Shown one piece after another: positions 35,101 through 47,691 of a stretch of 64,000 nt of DNA. Location of the stretch: NCBI GenBank assembly GCA_020284085.1, contig JACEVL010000833.1, positions 165,001 through 229,000 of the forward strand, read 5' to 3'. Below the pieces are notes generated by a model. The model worked only from the letters and a program-made list of their open reading frames with translations. It had not been told where the DNA came from and searched no databases. The translations under genes and the position numbers were made by a program. Each line of letters starts with the position of its first letter. Within the stretch, counting starts at the first letter, position 1. Origin of the DNA: Aporrectodea caliginosa. Taxonomy: Eukaryota; Annelida; Clitellata; Crassiclitellata; Lumbricidae.

Positions 35101-35916
35101 TACTATATTTTTAGCATACAAGCGTGAAGTAATTGTAATTAACGATTCTCCGCAGTATGGGCCTGAATGCATTACTGTAGGAGTTTATGGAAAGTGTATG
35201 AGGAGTCATTACTGAGGGCAAGACAACATTTCATACATGCAGTACACATTGCAAGGGAAGTTTGCTAGAAGGGAACCTCGGCCCGAAAATCTTACAGCAC
35301 AGTAAGATCTTTCCCCGGCCTTTTGTGTCAGCTGAAGATTTGAGTGCACCGGTATTTCCGGTCCTGTTGAGGTGTGGTTGCACCCATAAATTCTAATGCA
35401 TCATAAGCTAACAAAGAAATAATTCCAACACCATGATGACAAGGAAACCTTAAAGCTAACAAATACATAAATATGATTAAAACAACAGTAAAATACATTA
35501 CAGTGTGTTATACTATTATGCTAGTGCATACCGAGTTAAATTTAAGTGCAAATTAAAATGAATAACATACTCCAAGCAACAACCAATTGTGATTGTGTAC
35601 AAAATAACCAAGACCGTAACTCCAAAAGACCCCACATGGGAAGCAGGACATTACCCCCTGCCAGTACCCCTTAGGATATTCCCAGAAATTACCCCCTGCC
35701 AATACCCCCAGCAATAATAAGGGAAAAAATTCATTAACATGAAAAGTTAGAACTGGATTTTACATGAATTCAAAAAGTAAAAATTCCTTTAATATGGAAA
35801 ATACGAAAAGTTATTGGCACTGCAGCCTACTGGCCCAAATTTAATTTAATTGTACTTATTAATGTCAGCTACTTAGAGTTACATAAACAGAAGTGCAGAC
35901 ACACAAGATACATGCT

Positions 35917-35973
<57 letters not shown>

Positions 35974-36430
35974 CCGTGGGGAGAGGCGTAATGGCAGAGG
36001 GAATATCCTAAGGGGTAATAGCAGGGGTAATATCCTGCTGGGTAATGTCCTAGACCCCAAACATGGCAGGATGAAGCTGAGCTCAACATCCATCCAAATT
36101 AATTTAGAGTACAAAAATGAGAAGGAAGAACCAAGGTGCTGAATTGTTAAACAATTACATTGAAAGAAAATTTTGGCCAGCCAATTATTTAAAGAAAGGG
36201 CTTATATCCATTCTGTCCCTGTTATTTGATAAAAATATATTAAGGAACATTTAGTTTTTGACTGCAGGACAGAAAGAAATAACATTAAAGAATTTTTTAC
36301 AAATAATTCTGCATTAGAGGTACAAAACACTAGCAAGTCAACATAAACATTAATAAGCAAATTGTCGGTGTATGTACAATCCATTACGTCATCAAACCTG
36401 CAATAAGCCATAAGGTACTCGATTAACTTC
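32146..36430. other. No gene seen; atlastin 3' flank and AT-rich DNA
   Basis: Probably includes the 3' UTR of the long atlastin form near its start, but I see no clear AATAAA. The rest is AT-rich with a duplication (separate entry) and a (TA)n run at 35921-35968. The open frames at 32857-33314 and 33420-33698 lack recognisable domains. Confidence 0.5.
34159..34440. repeat. 129-bp direct duplication, possible hAT ends
   Basis: caaaatactgataattctgg and the following text through gacgaactatgatattgg occur twice, 129 bp apart (markers at 34164 and 34293). The word cagggacgaactatg resembles the inverted complement of catagttatgcctctg at about 34729-34744, so the whole may be the left part of an element of nearly 590 bp. 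I could not find matching flanking duplications. Confidence 0.6.
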
Positions 36431-37096
36431 TTATCGTGATTCAATTACGCCTATTGCATTCTCGTTCCCATCTGACACCTGAACTGGTGTTGTTACTTCA
36501 TGCGAAGGTGTAGTTTTGATCAGCGGGGCACATTCATCTTTCATAATCATAGCTGAAATGTTCTTCCATAAGTTAAGGTAAAAGTTAAGGGAAACTATCA
36601 AGTAGGCACTGAACAGTGCCGCTAAAAAACTGAACAGTGCTGTTAAGATATCAACAACATTTGTACCATAAAAATTGTTAGAAGAATTGTTGTCCTGTTT
36701 GATATTGTCCTGTCTGGTATTGTCCTGTCTGGTATTGTCCTGTCTGGTATTGCATTCCTTTTGACTCCTCACATGTAACTTGCAAGTGCCTACATGTTTA
36801 TAAGATTTGTCACTCAATCTTATCTGATATTCATAAGTTCCACTGTCTTTTTCAGATACAAAAAGTATTATCAAATGATCATGACTTTCATTTCTTTTGA
36901 ATGAGTAATTTGTGTTATGAGTGTCAAATAGCACAGCTGCATCTTTCATCCAAGCACTTTCACTTGGATCAGTCATCTTCCATGCAAGAACTGCAGTAGT
37001 AAGTGGACATACAGTCAACTCTGTCGGTTCATCTACTGGAGGACCACCAGTCACAGCCAACAATAAGGCCCACAGAACAACATGAAGCCACATCAT
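36431..37096 (-). CDS. Ig-like single-pass membrane protein, single exon
   Basis: A 221-residue frame. The N-terminus MMWLHVVLWALLLAVTGGPP is a good signal peptide. An Ig-like domain follows at about residues 25-110, with Cys then LAWKMTD in the usual B-C strand arrangement and EKDSGTYEYQ at the F strand. Then come pentapeptide repeats (NTRQD three times, then NIKQD), an N-rich linker (NNSSNN) and a hydrophobic segment VDILTALFSFLAALFSAYLIV. The tail is about 50 residues. Oddity: the Y-x-C that normally closes the Ig disulphide reads Tyr-Glu-Tyr, and a Cys occurs later in HVGTCKLHV. The family is known for adhesion or receptor roles, but no ligand can be named. I see no ITAM or ITIM. Flanking exons are not required but not excluded. 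Confidence 0.72.
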   Translation of the reverse strand: MMWLHVVLWALLLAVTGGPPVDEPTELTVCPLTTAVLAWKMTDPSESAWMKDAAVLFDTHNTNYSFKRNESHDHLIILFVSEKDSGTYEYQIRLSDKSYKHVGTCKLHVRSQKECNTRQDNTRQDNTRQDNIKQDNNSSNNFYGTNVVDILTALFSFLAALFSAYLIVSLNFYLNLWKNISAMIMKDECAPLIKTTPSHEVTTPVQVSDGNENAIGVIESR

Positions 37097-37317
37097 CTAA
37101 AGAAGAAATACCAATGCATTATTTCCAACATGTTTAGATTAATATGCTCGGCCTAATGTAATGCTTGGATGTTTACAGTGTGTAATACAGTGTGGCTCAT
37201 TAACATGCACCCAGATAACATGCTATTCTGATTAATGTGAAGTGGTGTAATGTCCTACAAAGCTATCAACTTTATATGCCATATTCATTAATGCGCCAGA
37301 TGGATGGTCGAATGGAT

Positions 37318-37798
37318 GGTTGAACGATTTGACTGACAGTCAGATGGATGGATGGACGGACGGTTGGACGAATGGACTGATGGTGGGATGAATGGACTGA
37401 TGGTGGGATGAATGGACTGATGGTGGGATGAATGGACTGATGGTGGGATGAATGGACTGATGGTGGGATGAATGGACTGATGGTGGGATGAATGGACTGA
37501 TGGTGGGACGAACGGACTGATGGTGGGATGAATGGACTGATAGTTGTAAGAATGGACTGATGGTCAGATGGACAGGTATATGGTCAGTCGGATGAACGGA
37601 GTGACCGTCGGATGGACAGACTGATAGTCGGATGGATGGACTAACTCGGATGGACAATCGGATGAATGGATGGACAGGTGGACGGTTTGATGGAAGGTTT
37701 GATGGACAAACGGATGGTTGGATGGATACACGGATGGATGAGCAGATGAAAGGACTTAGGTCGGATAAATGGACAAACTGACAGTCGGATGAACACAA
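37318..37798. repeat. GGATGGA-rich minisatellite with 20-bp units
   Basis: About eight near-identical copies of tggtgggatgaatggactga at 37380-37545, flanked by irregular gatgga/gtcgg words. Minus-strand frames full of HPSVHPS-type peptide are artefacts of the repeat. Confidence 0.93.
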
Positions 37799-38279
37799 GT
37801 ATGAATTTAGTTAGACAATATGCTATTTCTACACGCCTTTTCTCTATTCAATCAATTGGAGCAGTGATCTAAGAAAAATTCCTATGGAAATACGCTCATA
37901 CCCCAGTATTCAAAACAAATTAAGCACCTACCTTATACCTTACTGTATAAACGACCTTGCCTGGTCTAACTCACCTCTTTCACCCTTTAAGTGCAACTTG
38001 TTGTAGTCTCTAAATCTCTACTCATAGTAGTTAAGCATTTGTTTTATTATTTCTATTCATTTTTAATAATATAGTGGCTCACCACCATTGAGCAGATGTT
38101 TCCGTTTTATTTTTCCTTGTTTCTTTTATCCGTTCTTCTCGTTTCCTTTCCGTCTTTTCTTTGACTGTTGAGCTCTTCCTCGATCACTGTAAGTATGAGA
38201 AAACACTAGCACTTGATTTACTATAGTAATCCCTATTTCTAAGGCCACCACATATCATCTACTTTATTCGGTACTTTGG

Positions 38280-38400
38280 TGTCCATACTTAGCAGGATCT
38301 TTATCCCTTCAGGGCCTCCTTTTTTGTAACCACTATGCAATGATATGTAAGCTTGATGATTTTTTATGATTTGGTTGTAAAATAAACCATTTGATTGATT
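38280..38400 (+). repeat. Retroelement tail, (GATT)n type
   Basis: tccatacttagcaggatctt ... ttgtaaaataaaccatttga then (TTGA)n. The same block occurs at 8310-8440. Confidence 0.6.
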
Positions 38401-38404
38401 GATT

Positions 38405-40125
38405 GGTATTAACAGATGATTGGTATTTGATCCATATCTCTCTAACCACATCTCCAACCTCTCACACTCCTGCTTCATGCACATCATCTTTGTCTTCATT
38501 GTCCACTCAAAGCTTGATTACTGGAATTCCCTTTCCCTCGGCCTTGAATCCAAACACCTAAAGCGTCTGCATTTATCCAAAACTCACCAAAAGCATCATC
38601 ATATCACTCCCATCCTCAAATCCATTGGCTAAAAATCCCATAGCAAATTCACTTCAAAGTCCTATCACTAACCTACAACTCCCTAAAATACACCCAGCGA
38701 ACTCTTCACCATCCAGCCAACCTGTGCTACCTAATCAATGTGATCATCCTCCTGTCTCCATCTTTCTGGACTCCATCCAGGTCACTACTCGTCATCAAGT
38801 TCTCCAACCGAGCCACATCCCACACTGCATCACGTCTCTAAAATGATCTTCCCTCTGAATCTGCAAATTTGTTGTTCCTCCATCATTGCCAATCACCCAC
38901 CATCATCTGCCTCAGGCTCCTCTATCAATCACCTTTCGAGCATTCCACTCAAAAATGAAGTCTCACCTCTTGACAGAGATGGGCAGTAATTTAATTGGTG
39001 TAATTGAAATTACGTAATTTGAATTTACAATTGTAATTGGTAATTTGTAATTTGTTGCTCTGGATCAATGTAATTTGTAATTTGTAATTGAATTACATTT
39101 TTTCATGTAATTTGTAATTTCAAATTACATCTGTAAAATCAAATTACTTTGAAAAAAAACTAGAACCAGAGACTCCACAACCAGACCAGTTTTGAAAGCA
39201 TCCTTTCCTTATCTTGATCACCTTCACTATAGTATTTCTGGAATGAAAAATAGTAACACTGAACTCTGAATGCTTAACAAAATTGGAGTCATTGTCAGAA
39301 GTAGTAGCAACAATTTTGTCACATGTCAGACCGAGATCATAATGTATTACATAGATGAGTTGCGCTACTCCATCACACGTGTGTGATCCAACAAAAGGTC
39401 TGCATGCTAAGGCAACTGAGCTTCGCTCAAATGCACATGCATCGATCCAGTGACAGATTACTCCCATGTAGGCCTAACTTCTGTGTTTAGTAGACCAGAC
39501 ATCTGCAATTAAAGATATTATTTATACAATTTAATTCTGCACTTTCTTCATCTGTGCTGGTACGCAAACTCATTATAGTTTTGCAAGCATGATTGTAAGG
39601 TCAAACAGATGCCGATTATCGGATAACCTGTTCGAACAGTTGCTACTTCTTAGAGAATATTAAATGAACAGTTTCAAACACTCGAATATAAATGAACAGT
39701 AGAAACAAAGCATATGTTTCTTGACTGAATTTCTTGATCCCAACTATGCATGTAATTTGTAATTTGATGTAATTGAAATTACGTAATTTGTAATTTCCCC
39801 AAAATTTCTAAAGTAATTTGTAATTCAATTACATTTTCCCAAGTAATTTGTAATTTAATTACATTTCACTGTGTAATTTGCCCATCTCTGCCTCTTGAAG
39901 AATTCATACCCCGACTCATCTGATCCTTCACCTTGCAATCCTAAACGACACCTGCCTTAACAACTACTCTGCCCCCTCTGACCTCTGGCAACCGGACTCC
40001 GACCTCCTTCGGACTACCCTTTTGGACAACCCCACTGACGCGACGCATCGCTCGTGAATAAGCTGGTGCCCAGTGCTTGACTTTCGAGTGGCGCTTTAGA
40101 AGTTTGGAGATTACGATTACGATAG
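38405..40125 (+). pseudogene. LINE 3' region, interrupted by a hAT element
   Basis: Part one (to 38973) includes the reverse-transcriptase C-terminal block VHSKLDYWNSLSLGLESKHL in frame, then many stops and shifts. Part two resumes at 39891-40125 with DLWQPDSDLLRTTLLDNP-like remains, gtgaataagctggtgccc and the (ATTACG)n tail. The target duplication of the inserted element (CCTCTTGA) lies within the LINE, which fixes the order of events. Strongly decayed. Confidence 0.7.
38974..39890. mobile_element. hAT element, CAGAGATGGGCA ends, inside a LINE
   Basis: Ends CAGAGATGGGCAGTAATTTA and its partner AATTTGCCCATCTCTG are complementary. The identical duplication CCTCTTGA lies at 38966-38973 and 39891-39898. 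Both subterminal regions are arrays of the short words gtaatttgtaatt. The centre (39145-39740) has no recognisable transposase. Length 917 bp. Shares its terminal family with 46155-46326 and 54407-54588. Confidence 0.95.
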
Positions 40126-40621
40126 TTAGAGTTGGGAACAAGTACCAACAAGTATACGTCGATGGTTATGTCCCCAATTATTATACTTATGACTTTTCTT
40201 GTGTCTCTAAATGGTACACATATTCACAAAAAGTCATAGCAGTATGAATAATTATAATTTAATACCGGTAATCTATCGTTTTAGCACCTCCCATTAATCC
40301 ACCATTATCGATAATCGTTTAAGCGTAATAAAGTAATTTCAACACTAACATGTTCTCGCACGCACAAGAATAAAAGTTTGTACATTAATATATTTCACGT
40401 ACATGTTCAACAAAATTAAGAAAACCTTGCAATTACCTATTAATTACTAATTACATTATTTTCACTTTCGCATTCAATCACTGACTCAGTGTTGAAGTGC
40501 TAATTAAAGCAACGACCTCACATAATAAAAGTCACCACAAGATGTTGCCTCAAGGACCAATGACGCAACGTGATTATAGAAGGCCGAGATAGAGCACGGC
40601 CTTCTAAATAGGCCGTGGGTA

Positions 40622-40986
40622 CAGTGGTGTAACAACCGTATAACGAGGGTGGACACTGGACAAAGTCCAGGGGCCCCGACTCGCCCGAGAGTTCCGAGGC
40701 CCATTGTTTTGAAGTTAAAAGATGTCATGTAGTTTTTTCCGTTTTTCCTTGACAATCATTAGGTATAATTGATTGATTTTAGCTGTCAATGGTTCGCAAA
40801 CTCAAAGACTCGCGCGCTACGGGTTTACAATGTTTTTATATAATCCATAATGTCTATAGGTTTTCAGGTCTCTATAATTGTAGTGACCCACTTTCGCATG
40901 CGAGCACGACATGGTGAAACGGCTTATTTATTAATGTGTGCCAAGCTTAGCGTCAAAGGGCCCCCAGCTAAGTTGTTACGCCACTG
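40622..40986. mobile_element. hAT MITE, CAGTGGTGTAACAAC end
   Basis: Left CAGTGGTGTAACAACCG, right GTTGTTACGCCACTG. The identical duplication CGTGGGTA lies at 40614-40621 and 40987-40994. Subterminal GGGGCCCC-rich text near the left end and GGGCCCCC near the right. Length 365 bp. Confidence 0.93.
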
Positions 40987-40994
40987 CGTGGGTA

Positions 40995-41946
40995 GAGAGG
41001 GATGCACTGAAGTGTATTATACGAGGATGCGTTGAACGAGTATTTCTAATTATCTAAGCGATTGGGATTTGGGAGGTGACTAACTGGCGAAGCAAATAGG
41101 CTAACCGCTAACTCGATTAGTAGCCTATAAGCAAGTAACTCGATTACGATTACGAACTAACTAACTAACTAAGTATGTATAGGGGCATTTACTCTGGATC
41201 ACATGACAATGTTTACGGAAGTCAAAACACATTTTAAAATGCCGTCAACATATTTCACAGTTGATTTAGACATGTAAAAAAGGAATAGGCTACAGCATTA
41301 GTAATCGTCAAAGTATTAATGTTTTTATTCATTTGTTTACAATATTGCTTCCAGCAACAGCTGAATGAGCCGATGTTTTGACTTACACAAACGTTGGCGG
41401 GCAGATATCACAAAGATATCACGTGACTTGTGAATGCTCCTATAGGCGGATAATAGCCTATTCTTTATTAAATCGGTTAGGGCTTAGGCCTACAGAGGAG
41501 CCGCTCTCCGGTGTTCAAACATCGTAGGACAAAATCAATAGGAGTAGGGCCTACAGCATTCCTCCAATAAATTATAATTTTATTTTATATTCGTTACTAG
41601 AACCAATGAGGCTGGCAAGTGGAAAACCGCAACTCAGTAGTATACAGGATGGGCCATTAAAAATGAGAACATCGCGTTCAATCTGAATTATTTATTTAAT
41701 TAATATATTTTTTCTTTCAAAATGTCCAACTTCAGTTGTTCTATTGTTGTAAATTACGACAAAGGTAGAGATTTTGTTTAAGGGCACCCGAAACAGCATA
41801 GTCTACCAGGAGTAGGTCTGGGCTATTTGGAGGTCTCATCATGTCTTATTCGATGAAGGTTCTCCTGATGATGGAAGTTGAATTTTCTTGCTGCGTGTGA
41901 AGCTCCGTCCTGCTGCATGCAACGTCCAATTGTGACGATTACACCT
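40995..41946. other. No gene seen
   Basis: AT-rich, a short (CTAA)n run near 41155, several TAGGCCTA words. No exon recognised. Confidence 0.5.
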
Positions 41947-41954
41947 CGCTCAGA

Positions 41955-43055
41955 CAGTGCCGATGAGAGGGGGGGTCAGAGTTGTTGCTGCCCGGGGCCC
42001 AGTTCTATGGCCCCGGGGCCCGGTTCTATGGCAGGGGGCCCTGGCAGGGGCCCGGAAATGTCTAAAACTTTGTTCAATCTGAAGAGAACTGTGGGTTTTG
42101 GCCCAATACAGTGTATCTCCACGGATGCTTCGTGAATCATTATTCATGATACACAGGGCCACAGATATATGTGTGTGTGGTGTCTGTCTGGGTCACCCGA
42201 TGTGTCATAGTAGGCCTATTATATTTGGGACTCATCAGCAGTCGGCCTAAGAATAGATTATTGATTTTCTGGTAGCCACAGGTCTTTTAATTACTGGATT
42301 TACGAATTGAAATTTGAGTTATTATCCAAATAAATAATAGCCTACTTGAACTTACAACTGGATATACAGAACATAGGCCTAAGTTATCATATTAGGCCTA
42401 AGTAATTAATACCAAATTACCAATATTTTATATTAAGCTCTATTCCTTTAAGTTGATGACAATTTAGATTTTAGACGATGAATTATCACAAGAAATCTGG
42501 AACTCAAAAAAGAAAAGAAAGATTAGGTAGATACTCCTTCAAAACCTTGGATTTTCAATTTCATCAAAAGCGAATGATGCAGCAAATCAAGCTGACAATA
42601 GCCTATCGTCGCTAGTAGCAGTAGCCTAGTAGTGGAGTTGATGATCATGGCACAGAGCGAGTTGTTGATGCAGTCTATGCAGACATTGCAAGTGACATAT
42701 CAGCACCTCCTGAAATTGGACATTATAATGCGACAACTGTCACAGTTCAAGTTGACGCGAAGCCTGAAAATGGGCATGGAAGCATTTTCATACCTGTCAA
42801 TGAAATCGCCGGGCAAGATGACTCGGATAGATCTGGCGAGGCTGATGGACCTTTTAAATCAGAAATTGATTTTTACATCTACTTTTGCTATTATTAATAT
42901 TATCCTCATTATTATTCATTAGATATAGTTTGATAGGCTTTTTTTCAGCCTTACATCAGATTCGGGCTTACAGATCAAATTGAAAAAAACAAGGGGCCCT
43001 GATGGACGCTGAGAAGAGTCTGCCCCTGGGCCTGCCTTGCCTCTCGACGCCCATG
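41955..43055 (+). mobile_element. hAT-like element with coding remnant
   Basis: The identical 8-bp duplication CGCTCAGA lies at 41947-41954 and 43056-43063. Ends CAGTGCCGATGAGAGG and CCTCTCGACGCCCATG are partly complementary. GGGGCCC-rich subterminal text occurs at both sides. Within, 42632-42870 in one frame reads AVYADIASDISAPPEIGHYN and continues VPVNEIAGQDDSDRSGEADG-like, resembling the linker before a transposase core. No catalytic region is present. Confidence 0.78.
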
Positions 43056-43269
43056 CGCTCAGATATCAACAATCCCAGAACCCCCTCTTACAAAAAAGAA
43101 ACACAATGGCTCAATACACGTAGAATCATTTTTATATTTTTACACTAAAAAATGCAAATCTCGAATTTCAATATATATATGAGTTTAGTTTAGGCCTATT
43201 ACCAGCTATTTAGTAGTATTAAACATTAAGAACTTTTTACATTTTTAGCATTACTTTAATGTTTTCGCT

Positions 43270-43460
43270 ACCATTTTGAAGGATCTGTGTTGATTCATTG
43301 GAAAAAATTTGTTGACGTCAAATTGTACCGAACCCCCTACCCCTTGTCAACAACTGTCAAACTTTTCCAAACTCCCTCCCCCTATTTTGTTGACATAATT
43401 AATGGACCCCTTAGCCGCAGTTGGGGGCTAAGCCCCCATATTCCCTGGCGCCGCCACTTC
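43270..43460. repeat. Dispersed repeat shared with 27393-27440
   Basis: Contains caaacttttccaaactccct and ctattttgttgacata, as in the atlastin intron. It is followed by gggggctaagcccccatatt ... ggcgccgccact, which looks like the end of another CAGTGGCG-type element. Confidence 0.45.
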
Positions 43461-43469
43461 TCGGGGACA

Positions 43470-45472
43470 GTATCTCTCATCTTGGATCCAGCCAACAGGT
43501 ATACGAATCATCAGCACACTTTATTATGAAATTCTCTAAATGTAGGTCTACTGGTTGGAGGTCTGAAGAGTTCACAATGAAATCCACTGGGCCAACCCAG
43601 AGGATAAATGTTTCCTATAAATGTTTGCCTCATAATAATTATTGTCAATAAGAGTTAAGACCCAGCTGTCATGAGATCGTGGGCGAAGGGCATAAGCGAA
43701 TGAGAAGTTTATTAATATGAGGTCTTTGCCTATGTTGGACCCACCAGCTGCTGGATATGTGAGTTTTGAGACTTTTCTTGAAAGAAGAAAAGCTGTTCGA
43801 GCAATGGATAAACATTGGTAGTCAATTCCATACCCATTCCATTCAGTGTTGATACCCCATCAACACTGAATGCACGATGGCCCATGACTGCTACATCTAA
43901 GCTCAACCAAAAGACCCGTAACCGAAGATGGCAGACTGTGTGGGCAGGATGTAAGGAGAAATTAGTGGTTGAAGGTAGATAGGAGTGCTCAATGTGAGGG
44001 CTTTTATAGGTCAGACAGGCCAGTTTCAATCTTATTCCGCGGTATAGGTAGTTGATTTCCTTGGTGGGAGCAACTTATGTAAAACATGACTCGGGTTTTT
44101 AACAACAGCTGTGAAGAGACCTTTGTCAGCCTGCCGACGAGTGTAAAGTGTTGACAGGTTTGAATGGCAGGCACTAGCGCCCGCGCGCAAAACATTTATA
44201 GCCTACCATCGTGTTCACGAAGTCGCCTTAAACACAGCCATTCATGATTAAAGTGTTTGCTTTCGGACCACGATCTATGTATCCATTTAATTCGCAATTC
44301 TTCAGATCGCTGTTCGAGTAAATGGGGAGATCATCGACCCATGCATTGAGCGACTATAGGCCCTACAACCGTCGTCCGAGCCATTTGTCCGGTCGTCTGC
44401 TGCATGCGGAGAACTTTCCAGGGAAATCAGTCGTTACTGGAAATACAAAGGTCGACGCTAAATCTAGACCGAGCGGAGAGCTTATCGTCGGCGGCGGTTG
44501 TCGCCAGAGATACGATAGAGAGAGGAAAGTGTTCGTCGACAAATACTGACAGGTTAATTCTCAAGTTCTGGCCGAATGGAACCAGTAGGCCCTATAGGCT
44601 TACGCGTGCCATGGCGCGCACCCCAAGCGTTTTCGTCTCACGGTATTGGATTCAGTTCAACGTCCGTCATAAGCCGACGACGCCCAACCAGTATATGCTA
44701 TACAATATAGTATACATGTATGTACAATGCGTCCAGAAATAATAATACATTGTATTATCAAGCTCACGGACTTTATCGGCAAATCCTCAACATGATCGAT
44801 TTTCAAAACAAACCTTAAAACTTATTTGTTTAAGATTTAGGCCTACTATGATTGATTTTTCTGTTACGCGCTTTTGTGCAAGATTCCTATTTTGTTAAAA
44901 ATTCTAAGGGTTTCTGTAAGCGTTATCCATAAGACAGTCAATTTATCTACTCTAGATACCTTTGGCACGACAAGGAGGCATCCACTGTCCCACCCTACCC
45001 GCTCCCCGCCTAATCTCATAAGTCATATTCTGATTCAGTTTAAGGTTAGGCTACATGTCTCTGAAAAGAGTCTGCATTTCCCACGTGGTCCAGGTCTTCA
45101 ACAACTGTGTAGGCCTACGAAATCAAGTGCATGCGTGCGAACTAAACCATCAGTTATAGAAGAGACTGCAGTCATTGCTTTAAAGACTCGCTTAGTTTGA
45201 ACACAAGAACACTGGACTGCGCATCAATAGAAGTAGGCTACGCCATGAAGTCGATTTGAAGAGTTGAGATCTATGCCTGTTCTTTTAATTTGTTATCAAA
45301 ATAGCAAGTAATGTAAGTTGCACGAGTCGGTTAGGAAAGAGACTTCAGATCGTAAATTATAGACAATTGTTTTCCAGTGAAGCGCGCAAATATTTTCTCC
45401 GAAATAGGCCGTCCGTAATTCATCTGGGTATGTCCAGGTTCAAACTCTATACGTAGCCTATGCATCAGATAT
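43470..45472. other. Upstream region of the 5-HT1-like receptor gene; no exon assigned
   Basis: Includes short open frames (for example 44322-44549, MGRSSTHALSDYRPYNRRPS) with no recognisable domain. Promoter and 5' UTR of the receptor presumably lie here, but I cannot mark them. Confidence 0.4.
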
Positions 45473-47595
45473 ATGTCACCGCTAATTGCGACGTCATTAA
45501 CGATGTCATTGATGACGTCTTTGACGGACGTAACGGTAGCAACAACTTTCGGTTTCCATGGAGATGAGCAAAGTGCGAATAAAGCAGAGCAGCGCAGCAC
45601 CGTTGAGGCCTTTAGCGTTTCCATGGAAAGCAGCCAACAGGTAGGAAGAACGGAACAGTACGAAGGCGGTTGGGAGTTCTGGGATAATGCGGATCGAGAT
45701 TCCGTGTACGTTGATGAGAATAACAGTTTATGGAGCGCTATCTTCGAAGTCGGTGAACTTAACGATTCGAGTTTATTTCAGTTTGATAATTATACGACAA
45801 CCGATGTTAACGATTACGCTGACTACGATGACTGGATGGTGGTTTTACCACGCATGGTAGTGACGTCGATCGTGGTAAGTGGTTTCATCGCATCGATCAT
45901 CGTTGGCAACGTCCTCATCGTCGCTTCCGTCGTTCTGTTTAGAGAGATGCGGACGCTGACCAACTGGACAATCGTTTCCCTGGCAACGGCCGACCTGCTC
46001 GTTGCCATGGTAGTCCTACCGTTCAGCCTCCAGTACGAGATGCTCGGACGATGGAGTCTGGGAAGGATTTTCTGTGACTTCTGGATCACGACGGACGTCT
46101 TCTGCTGTACCGCATCCATTCTCAACATCGGTAGACTTTGTCTCATATGATAGGCAGAGATGGGCACGATTAGTTAAATTGCCAATCGATTAGAATTAGA
46201 ATTAGCTGCTGAAATTTGCTAATCGATTAGAATTAGAATTAGCACAATCTTGTACCAAATCGATAGAGTTAGAATTAGATGTTTGTCTACTCGATTATAA
46301 TCTAAATGATTAGTTACCCATCTCTGATGATAGGCTCTTTTTGTCTTTACGAAGTTCGAGGTAAGATGTCAAAGAGACGTCAATTTATATAGCGCCGCTT
46401 CAATTCTTAACATTGGTAGCCTAATCTTAACATCGCAGTCAGTCTTAAAAGCTGCCGCTCGTTCGACTGGTGGCATTCCCAAGATTGCCCATATCTCCTC
46501 ATTCATGGAGGAGCAGCTCCACTGGCTCCCATTTCGAGAGCGCATCTTATTGGTTCATGTCCAGAACTGTCTTACCAGTTGCGCCCCGGACGACCTAAAA
46601 CAGGGGTGTCAAAAAGCTGGCCCGCCGACGATGCTGTTTCTGGCCCGCGGAGCCTGGCATGAGACTGCACAATTTGAAAAAAGTTCAAATTTGTCAGTTT
46701 TAAGGCTAAACGAGTTTTATTTTATGTTCGTTACTGGTAGGCCTAATGAAGATAAAAGATTAAGATGTTATAGGCCTAAGTCTAAGTGTGTATGCTAACA
46801 ATGCACCACTTAAGATTTAGTTTTGCAATATTTTCCAGCGACGTGCTCACCGAACCCCCTCCCAGACGGTCCAGACCCATTTTGCTAGGAGCCTTCGGTA
46901 CCCTGGCCCCCACTTTGCTGGAAGATATTGCCACTGGACCACCATTAACAAAGTTTTGACACCTATGACCTAAAGGAACCCTGCGTCCTAATTTATACTG
47001 TCCCTGACACCGTCCTCTGAGATCGGCGGCACACGGAGGGAGACCTGATCGTTTCCAAAACTTGAACTACCGCTGCACTGCATCGGAGCATCTCGGTTGC
47101 TGACTCACCTGCCTTGTGGAATTCCGTCCCAGCTGGTCTCCGATGGGAGCTTCTCCATCTGTCTCCTTTTCTTTTTCCGCAGATTCTTGAAGACCGCATT
47201 ATTTCCCACCAGTTCTGCGGCGTCGGACCGGAATATAGCCCCGGATGAGATCACAATTGAAGTGGCGCCTTATGAGTTTCCAGTTACAATTACAGCCATC
47301 AACACTACCGCTACAACCATCATCATCACCACCACCACTATAATCATTATCATCATAACCGTCATTACTATCATTCATCGTCATCAATCATCTACGCCAA
47401 TGACAAATTTAAAACCAAACATTCTTAACTCTTTAGTTAAATTTCTTCTTTTTCTTTATTTTTCGTCTTTAACATGTAAGCTACGATGCGGTTTTTCATC
47501 GGGCATGATTTGATCAACAATAAAACGAATATCATCATCACAATAATCATCATCATCAACAACATCATCATCATCATCATCACAATCATCATCAA

Positions 47596-47691
<96 letters not shown>

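Noticed and set aside
37340..37798. HPSVHSSHHQS-type repeat protein on the minus strand
   Set aside because: Frame over a 20-bp minisatellite; no start context, signal peptide or conserved domain.
44322..44742. Upstream exon of the 5-HT1-like receptor
   Set aside because: The frame has no recognisable feature and no phase-matched donor that would join 45473; the receptor start is adequate without it.
46181..46320. Homeodomain-site cluster from repeated ATTAG/CTAAT words
   Set aside because: The words are internal repeats of a hAT MITE with its own target duplication; a regulatory role cannot be claimed.
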